A DNA stretch of 64,000 nucleotides from Armigeres subalbatus (taxonomy: Eukaryota > Arthropoda > Insecta > Diptera > Culicidae): assembly GCF_024139115.2 (NCBI RefSeq), contig NC_085139.1, positions 71,033,203 through 71,097,202 of the forward strand. The letters are read 5' to 3'. Below the pieces are notes generated by a model that was not told where the DNA came from, did no database searches, and worked only from the letters and a program-made list of their open reading frames with translations. Positions 57,293 to 64,000 of the stretch are shown here, one piece after another. The position numbers and the translations under genes were made by a program. The first letter of the stretch is position 1; every line of letters starts with the position of its first letter.

Positions 57293-60200
57293 GAGCGATT
57301 CCAAGCAACAGCATCAAAATTTAAGAAAATTTTTAATTCATGATTTTCTATTGAGTTGAAACTTTGCACAGTTTTTCAATTTCATCTAAATCGTCATTTT
57401 TCGATATCAAATCTTCATATTGAGTCACGACTAACTTTTCAAAAGGGTGTATGTGAAAATGGTTCAAAAATATTTAAAAAGCTGCACAGCAAAAACGGAA
57501 TGTTCGATTGTTATGATTTTTTCAGCAAAGTTAGACAACTAAATGGTGATTCTTAAGAAAATGTGCACAGTAAAAAAAAAAAATTTTGCCTTTAAAAATA
57601 TCATTTTTGTCACAAAAACTCAAATATCTCAAAACCCTATCTTTTTTCGAACGTAATTTTTTTTAGGGAAAACGGTCCATTATATTAGCTATCTACCATA
57701 AAAATTTGGTGATGGTAAACTAATAAACAAAAAAGTTATGACATTTCAAACATTTCACAATTTTCACATATAGTAAACAAAAAAATTTCCGTGTTTTTTT
57801 TTTCAAGAATCGCAGTTTGATGCTGATTTTATTGTTAAGGGCCTTGCGTGAGTTAAACAAGTTGTTTGTATGATATTCCATATTTATGTATTCATCGATA
57901 TTATGTATATTATATGTATAAATATTATATGTATAAATAAATAAAATGAATTAATATTATCCTAAGTATTAAATTAAATGTGGCAGTTACACAATGTTGT
58001 TATAGAAACTCTAAGAGTTTTGGGTTTGAATTTTGGTATGGGTTATGATATCATGAAAACAGTTTATTAATACTTATTTTTTATTTATTTTATTCAAATT
58101 TTTAAAATATCGAACACCTTTGAATTATGATCAGCACAGTGTGAGTATAGATTTGCTTTAATTTTATTTTCCGACAATGGAATGAAACAGTGAAATTTTT
58201 GGGTTCCTTGGATCGTTTTCGCGTTATTAAATTGCTCGCTGAGCTCTGAAGCCTTTATTTCGTACTCTTCAGTAGTAGTAAAACAAAATGATAATTTGGT
58301 TAAATCTTTTTCTTTTCTACGATTTGCCCAATCAAAACGTTCTTTCGCAGTTTTCATTGGATGCTCACGTTCTTTGGCTAAACTTGCTCTTGTGGCCATG
58401 CGCTTTATTGTTCCTCCAATAGCATCACAAGGACCTTTGCCATGTGAAGTAGCAAAAATGCCATTCTGCATCAATTCCGTACATTGATTTAAATTGACAT
58501 AGGCTCGAAAAATTCTTACGATTTTTGTACTGCGACGCTGCTCCATCAGACATGAAATATATCTTTTTGACTTCTTAATGCTTATCAACGCGTAAAAAGT
58601 TAATCATTTTTCAATGAACAAGTTTACGGATACTGAATCGTGTCTTAAATCTTCGGAAATTATAATAAAACTTAAGTGTTCAATTTGCGTACTTCCATTA
58701 AAATAAATAACGAATGGATGAATTGTAGCTTGTTGTACGTTCCAGTGATGGGACTGCACTTCATCTTGCAATACAAAGCTGTAATTTTCAGAAAAATCAC
58801 AAATGACTAAAAATTCACCATTTTGTAATGTATTTTTCGTATTTTTAAAAAGCTGGATTGTTCTGTTTTAATGAAATCGTGAGGATTAAACTTTCTAATT
58901 TCAAGCAAAAATATGACACAAACTCATCTACAGGTTTTACAATAGTTTCTATGTCACACCTATCCGTGGTCACCCATTGCTCAAATGATAACTGATCAAT
59001 ATATTTTTCTTCAAACTCAGCGAATAAAGTATTTTCCAATGATGAAGAATCTGGACAATCCGAACAAGATCGTAGATAGCAATTTGATGTTGTATTTTCA
59101 CACAAAAGACTACCAGTTAACATTTTAATATCCTTTGTTAAATTGATTCTTTTCAAACTATGTAAAATAAGATTAATATTCTCATGGGTTGTGCACACAC
59201 ACATTATGTGTTCCTGAATTGGAAAGAAGCTTACATTGCCTTGGCCGAAGGCTTGCAAATGAGGAAAAACCTATTTTAATATTATCGTGAATTTCCTTGA
59301 AGCGTGTGTACGCTTCTTTCAAAGTCGTCATCATTAATCGTTTTTGGATTGCTTGACGCTTTCCATCTTTTTACTGATACATAATCTTTTGACCAGGCAT
59401 AGCTCGACTTACTTCATCATCTTCAAAATATTGAACTACTATTTCTTTTGTCTCATCTGTTAATGCAGTACTAGACCTAGTATTTTTGGTTGAAAGACAG
59501 TTATTCTTCAATTGTTTTGCCTCTTTTACTGTATTTCTATTGGTTTTGAACTCATCAATGGCATCCTGAATAGACCACGAACTTGGCAGCATCGACAAAA
59601 TCAATAATTTTTCTTTCCTTGTCGTGGCTGCATTCGAGAACCTTTCCTTCATATTTATAATTACCTCATCGTAGTCTGTATTTTCCACATCATCAGGTCC
59701 TAATTTGAAGAGGTTTCTTCGTACAGCTTCGTTTATTTCACGGTATTTTTCTCCGGTAATAAACGTAGTCCATCTTACTCCATTTAATCGGAGTCACTTT
59801 TATCCCAGCTATGCCCTCGTTAAAGCGTTCGATGTTGACCTTTTGGATACACTCATCTTCCGATTGATTTGTTGAAACAGATTTCGCTGATGGTACGGTG
59901 GCAAGGCTCTCAGCACTTAATACTTCTGGTAATTCCTCAGTTGTTGTCGATACATCTGGCAATTCCTCAGTTGCTGTCGTTTTCGAACTTCCTGCGCTCT
60001 GCTCAACCGATGATATACAGATTGCTCTTTGTCAACGTTTAGACGGCAGGACGTGCAAATGCGTAAATTTGTATTCAATGTGGACATTGGAGCATAACCA
60101 GTCGCTTTCAGTTTATCTATGGTGCTTTCGGTGAGATTTCGTAACTCTTTTGAACACTTTTTTCCATCAAACGGCCTACAACAGTTGAGAAAGCGGCTAC

Positions 60201-61238
60201 TCATGTTGTTCGTAAGATTTCCATAAACAAAATCACTTGTAAGTTTTTACTGACTCGTTTGCTGTCATCTGCTTGACTGAAGAAAAAAATTACTATAAGA
60301 TCTTTAACAACCTTAGTAGTAGTAATTTTTTTGCTTTTTCGTGAGCATTGTCATGGTATATACCTATCATGCATTTGTTGTTGTTGAAGATACCCGTTTC
60401 CTCCCGATCATAAAGTCTATTCTCTAAGAGGTATATTTTTTGCAGGTAAACTATAGACGTACACGTGTATATAAATCTTTGATTTTGCAGCTTTTGTCTT
60501 AAAAATAACATTTCTGATATGTTTCTATCAACGTTATTATCAACAGGTTTCAACACTATTAAAAGAATTTTTCGCCAGTCACGTGCAATGAAAATTATGA
60601 CACTATCAATACTTTTGATCACAACACTGGATCGTGTCTAAGTTTCTTATAGATGCTATGAATAATTAAATCAAAATATCATGAAAACAACTTGTTTAAA
60701 TCACGTCCCTTAACAATAAAATCTGCATCAAACTGCAATTCTCGAAATAACTTACACAGAAAAAATTTTTTTACTAAATGTGAAAATTGTGAAATGTTTG
60801 AAATGTCATAACTTTTTTGTTTATTAGTTTACCATCACCAAATTTTTATGGTAGATAGCTAATATAATGGACCGTTTTCCTAAAAAATTACGTTCGAAAA
60901 AAGATAGGGTTTTGAGATATTTGAGTTTTTGTGACAAAATGATATTTTTAAAGGCAAAAAAATTTTATTACTGTGCACATTTTCTTAAAAATCACCATTT
61001 AGTTGTCTAACTTTGCTGAAAAAATCATAACAATCGAACATTCCGTTTTTGCTGTGCAGCTTTTTAAATATTTTTGAACCATTTTCACATACACCCTTTT
61101 GAAAAGTTAGTCGTGACTCAATATGAAGATTTGATATCGAAAAATGACGATTTAGATTAAATTGAAAACTGTGCAGAGTTTCAAATATTTTCGAAATGGT
61201 CGCTCAGGATCGACTGACATGCCCCCGTGGAATGCCTC
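57293..61238. mobile_element. 3.95-kb long-TIR transposon, 4-bp TSD (Sola-like?)
   Basis: Termini GAGCGATTCCA and the complement of GAGGCATTCCA, 4-bp TSD AACT (57289-57292 and 61239-61242). Joining the flanks rebuilds the satellite unit CACAACTTGTTTATTC exactly. Inside the ends, TIR arms of ~520 bp (about 57350-57875 and 60685-61170) are ~90% matched by eye. A broken transposase occupies the minus strand. Related to the 28446-31251 element by its protein but not by TIR sequence. Confidence 0.85.
58094..60204 (-). pseudogene. Transposase of the long-TIR element, multiply broken
   Basis: The minus strand from 60204 down to 58094 reads as one protein of roughly 700 residues in several frames. 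It opens with a Cys-rich N-terminal block (RPFDGKKCSKEL, RICTSCRLNV), then a helical middle (59688-59371, SMLPSSWSIQDAIDEF) and a C-rich block (CVCTTHENINLIL, YLRSCSDCP). The putative catalytic core follows: CDFSENYSF near 58797, MSDGAASQYKNRKNF near 58548 (in a frame shifted from its neighbours), and HGKGPCDAIGGTIKR near 58430. These look like the acidic blocks of a DDE/D transposase family common in arthropod genomes. Stops and frame shifts lie at about 59700, 59270, 58840, 58600 and 58550, so it is inactive. The superfamily name is uncertain. Confidence 0.75.
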
Positions 61239-61242
61239 AACT

Positions 61243-61905
61243 TGTTTATTCTTCAATAACTGCCTCCGTTACCAAGGTCGAACCTCATACCTTGACTCTA
61301 TGGAGTTCGTAGACTACTTGGAGTCCTCGACAACAACAAGAACTACTTGGAAGAACTACTACTTCGATAACTGCCTCCATTACGGAGATAGATCCGAAGA
61401 TCTTGACTGTATGGAGTTCGTAGACTACCTGAAACTCACGACAACTACAAGAACTACATGAAATACAAACATATACCAAGAAGGGGTCACACAACTTGTT
61501 TATTCTTCAATAACTGCCTCCATTACGGAGGTTGATCCACCGAATCTATGGAGCTCGTAGACTACCTGGAGCCAACGACAACAACAAGAACTACTTGGAA
61601 TACAAACATATATCAAGAAGGGGTCACACAACTTGTTTATTCTTCAAACGCTGCCGTCGTTACCGAGGTCGATCCTCAGACCTTGACTCTATGTAGTTCG
61701 TAGACTACCTGGAGCCCACGACAACAACAAGAACTACTTGGAATACACACATATACCAAGAAGGGGTCACGCAATTTGTTTATTCTTCGTTAACTGCCTC
61801 CATGACGGAAAGTGATCCGAAGACCTTGACTGTAATGAGTTCGTAGACTACCTGGAATCAATGACAGCAACAAGAACTACTTGGAATGCAAACATGTTTT
61901 AAGAA
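61243..61905. repeat. ~140-bp satellite array (satellite 2), right part
   Basis: Continuation of the array at 56040-57288 in the same orientation. ACAACTTGTTTATTC-type starts fall at about 61491, 61628 and 61771. Confidence 0.85.
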
Positions 61906-61914
61906 AAGGTCATT

Positions 61915-62215
61915 GGATGACCCGGAACATATACTGTGAAAGCATTATATGCTAAGCACCATAAAGGGCATGTACCGTTTTTGAATTTACACTATAGACC
62001 TTTGGTTACGTTAGCAGACCACAAGATCTTATTCCAGGGATTTTTTGGATGACTTAGGCCTTACTCCAGGGGTTTTTGGAGACCCAGAATATATACTGTG
62101 AACACCGACTATTCTAAGAAGCGCAATGAGCATGTAATATATTTGAAACTGGTTGATAGTCCTTCGGTTACGTGTGTAGACTCTTAAGCCTTACTTCAAA
62201 GATTTCTTGTATAAC
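61915..62215. repeat. ~132-bp satellite, right arm (satellite 1d)
   Basis: Two to three units with CCTTACTCCAGGGGTTTTTG, GAACATATACTGTGAA and GTTACGTGTGTAGACTC. Orientation is opposite to the left arm (48190-49400) and equal to 4965-7835. Confidence 0.8.
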
Positions 62216-62559
62216 CATGGACAAAAGCTGTAAACCTTGACAATGGGCAAAAAGTATATGAGCTTCTGTTTCCAAAACTTTAAAAATTATTTAAATCGGT
62301 TGAAAATTGTTAAAGTTATGAAAATATCAATTTATGGGAACGCGGGTACCCTGTCGGCCATCCACGTGGTAAATAAAATCAGATGCCCCTCCCCACGCCC
62401 CTCCTCACTGTATCAACGTGATTTTCTCACAGATGCTACATTTTATGGAGTTCTTAGATGTCACCGAGTTTCAGCTTCCAGCTATAAAAATTCATTGAAA
62501 TATCACCACTTGAATTTGAAAAAGGAACACGAGTACCCCGTCGGCCGCATAAGGGTTAA

Positions 62560-63097
62560 CTGTACTCAAGCAGTCTTCAAGAGGGGCCCCATCTCGAGCT
62601 CTTCCGGCAACGCTGCCTCGAGATGCTGCGCGTATGCAGTGGCGACATCAGGTTGCTTCAGTTCCTCTAGGTCATAGCGCGGTGGTCGTCGGTACCAAAC
62701 ATTGTTGATGACGGAAAGTTTTGGGCGCTTTAACCATCACCAGATTGTGGTCAGAGCTGATGTTAGCGCCACGATATGTCCTGAAGTCGATAATGTCGAA
62801 GAAGTGCCGTCCATCAATCAAAAGTGGTTGATTTCTGTTGCGATTCTGATGTTTAGAAATTCGCAGTTCTTCGGACCGATTTTCCAGTTGTTAGCTGGAA
62901 CAGACGGTGTTGTGATTCGCTCTTCACATGGAGAACAGACGCTCGATCAGATTTGCACCTCCGTAGAAGAGCAAAACCCCGCCCTCTTCCCTGTCAGCAT
63001 ACGACCGGGATTGGTTACCCAAACTTCCCTAAGGTTACTCGTATCCCGACCTGCTCCATGGGAAGGTAGGGATAGGAGTTCCTGGTTAAGGGGCTAA
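62560..63097 (-). pseudogene. RTE-type LINE, 5' half (endonuclease) of the split copy
   Basis: On the minus strand, 62830-62730 reads LIDGRHFFDIIDFRTYRGAN and SSDHNLVMVK. This is the end of an APE-type endonuclease, including the conserved S-D-H block. Further on TAYAQHLEAALPEE begins the linker to the RT (from about 62650). Frame shifts and stops are frequent. It reaches the TTAA boundary in the frame ...EDCLSTV; the next codons, KECATKLME, lie at 47978 and below, beyond the 14.6-kb insertion. Confidence 0.8.
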
Positions 63098-63099
63098 GG

Positions 63100-64000
63100 G
63101 CCTGGTAAGATGGGCCAGCATTTGCCGTGCCAAATAAAATTAATAAATAAATCCTTTGCAGAACACGCAAAGAACATGCAAATAAATAAAAATTATTCAT
63201 CGATGTCTAGTAATGTGTTTATTTTTTGACGCAAAGTTTGGGATTGCTCAAATGTTAAGAAAAGGAAGGCGGTGGAGTTTGCGTTTAGTACAGTTCAGAA
63301 CCAAATCGCAAACACGTTTCGGATGCATTGTACGTTTAACTACAGAAGGGAGCACCATTTGGGCAGATCTTTCTCTCCCTTTTCCCGTCCGCAACGTTGA
63401 TGATTCAGTCGCGTTTCTACCATATGACTTGATTTTTTGTACATCACTAGAAATCTACAAATGCTAACCGTGTTCTCAAAATCGAGTAATTCGGCTGTAA
63501 TGTGCCTGAGGAAAGAATGTGTTGAATATGAATAGGGAGGGGGAGGAGTCTGCTCAAAGGATCCGATACCCTATTCAACTAGCTGTCGAATTTCCGGATT
63601 GCTTTCCATATCCATTGTGCGACGGCCTTTACTGTACAATCATAAACTGCACTTCGGATGCTGGCTGGGGACAAACACTCGCATAACTCAAATATGACTG
63701 TTTTTAGTAACCCAACTACTTTTCCCAGCCAATCTACTAAGCCGTACAGCACTAAAGTGTTCGTCCGTTGATGCTTCTCATGTTGAAGCAATTGTTCCGC
63801 AGCTCATGTCGTCTAGTTTCCATTTGCTTTTATGACGCCTTAATATCATACCCTGAATTCTAACTGGCGTTTTTGTTTGCTCTATTGTTCCGCAAATACA
63901 AACACTCCCAACATAAAGTCTCACTCGGACCGAGGAAAATAATAAATGAGAAAGCTTTCCCGCACGAGGTTATACTCACTCTGCTGGAAAATACACACTC
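63100..64000. other. unassigned DNA, possible LINE/SINE tail at start
   Basis: Near 63118-63150 TGCCAAATAAAATTAATAAA looks like the 3' tail of a plus-strand non-LTR element ending close to the relic endonuclease. The rest, to 64000, shows no recognised gene or repeat; the frames at 63213-63467 and 63579-63791 have no domain. Confidence 0.3.

Larger units (their letters stand above)
47983..62555. mobile_element. 14.57-kb TTAA-flanked foldback composite (piggyBac-type termini)
   Basis: TIRs CCCTTATGCGGCC (left, 47983) and GGCCGCATAAGGG (right, ending 62555) are flanked by TTAA at 47979-47982 and 62556-62559. Subterminal GGCCGACAGGGTACCCGTG (near 48023; inverted near 62341-62360) and the following ~150 bp (CATAAATTGATATTCTCATA onward) also match in inverse orientation on both sides. 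Next inward come inverted arrays of the 132-bp satellite and then a central ~140-bp satellite. Removing it restores the reading frame of the interrupted LINE. Without nested insertions it would be about 4 kb with no recognised transposase. TTAA and CCC ends fit the piggyBac superfamily. Confidence 0.85.

Overview
The window reads as non-coding, repeat-dominated DNA from an insect. An Aedes-type (culicine) mosquito is the best guess. The reasons are the dense nested transposons, the RTE, R1 and RNase-H-bearing (LOA/I-type) LINE families, the many foldback MITEs with long arms, and a fossil negative-strand RNA virus nucleoprotein. The species call is inference. No intact host gene, tRNA, rRNA or CRISPR array could be supported. 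Nearly every long open frame is a transposon relic, the viral fossil, or a stop-free tandem repeat.

Layout. 1-2.3 kb: degenerate minisatellites and a TTAA-flanked foldback MITE. 2.3-7.8 kb: two large arrays of one ~132-bp satellite in opposite orientations, separated by a MITE remnant. 7.8-12.5 kb: mostly unassigned DNA with four MITEs. 12.5-18.8 kb: short-motif repeats and two diverged direct copies of a ~1.2-1.9 kb sequence, the first split by a 1.75-kb polypurine foldback. 19-20.1 kb: 5'-truncated RTE-type LINE. 21.3-23.9 kb: ~24-27-bp minisatellite that reverses orientation. 24.4-35.6 kb: serial insertions with readable target-site duplications (TSDs): a 766-bp hAT-type foldback (8-bp TSD), a 2.45-kb hAT-type element (8-bp TSD), a 2.8-kb long-TIR transposon (4-bp TSD) with a dead transposase, and a 3.86-kb hAT-type element (8-bp TSD) that itself contains a 1-kb retroposon (30-bp TSD) and a LINE relic with a further LINE insertion. 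38.8-42.8 kb: R1-type LINE that has lost nearly all of ORF2. 45-46 kb: nucleoprotein fossil. 47.2-63.1 kb: one RTE-type LINE on the minus strand, split by a 14.57-kb TTAA-flanked foldback.

The 14.57-kb element (47983-62555) is the most striking object. Its TIRs begin CCCTTATGCGGCC. Its arms carry the same ~132-bp satellite as the 2.3-7.8 kb arrays, inverted with respect to each other. Its core is a ~140-bp satellite into which a near-complete 5.8-kb LINE and a 3.9-kb long-TIR transposon have inserted. Removing it rejoins the interrupted LINE reading frame exactly at one TTAA.

Limits: everything was read by eye. Family names come from recalled motif patterns and were not checked by any search. 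Boundaries given to the base are those supported by TSDs; others are approximate.
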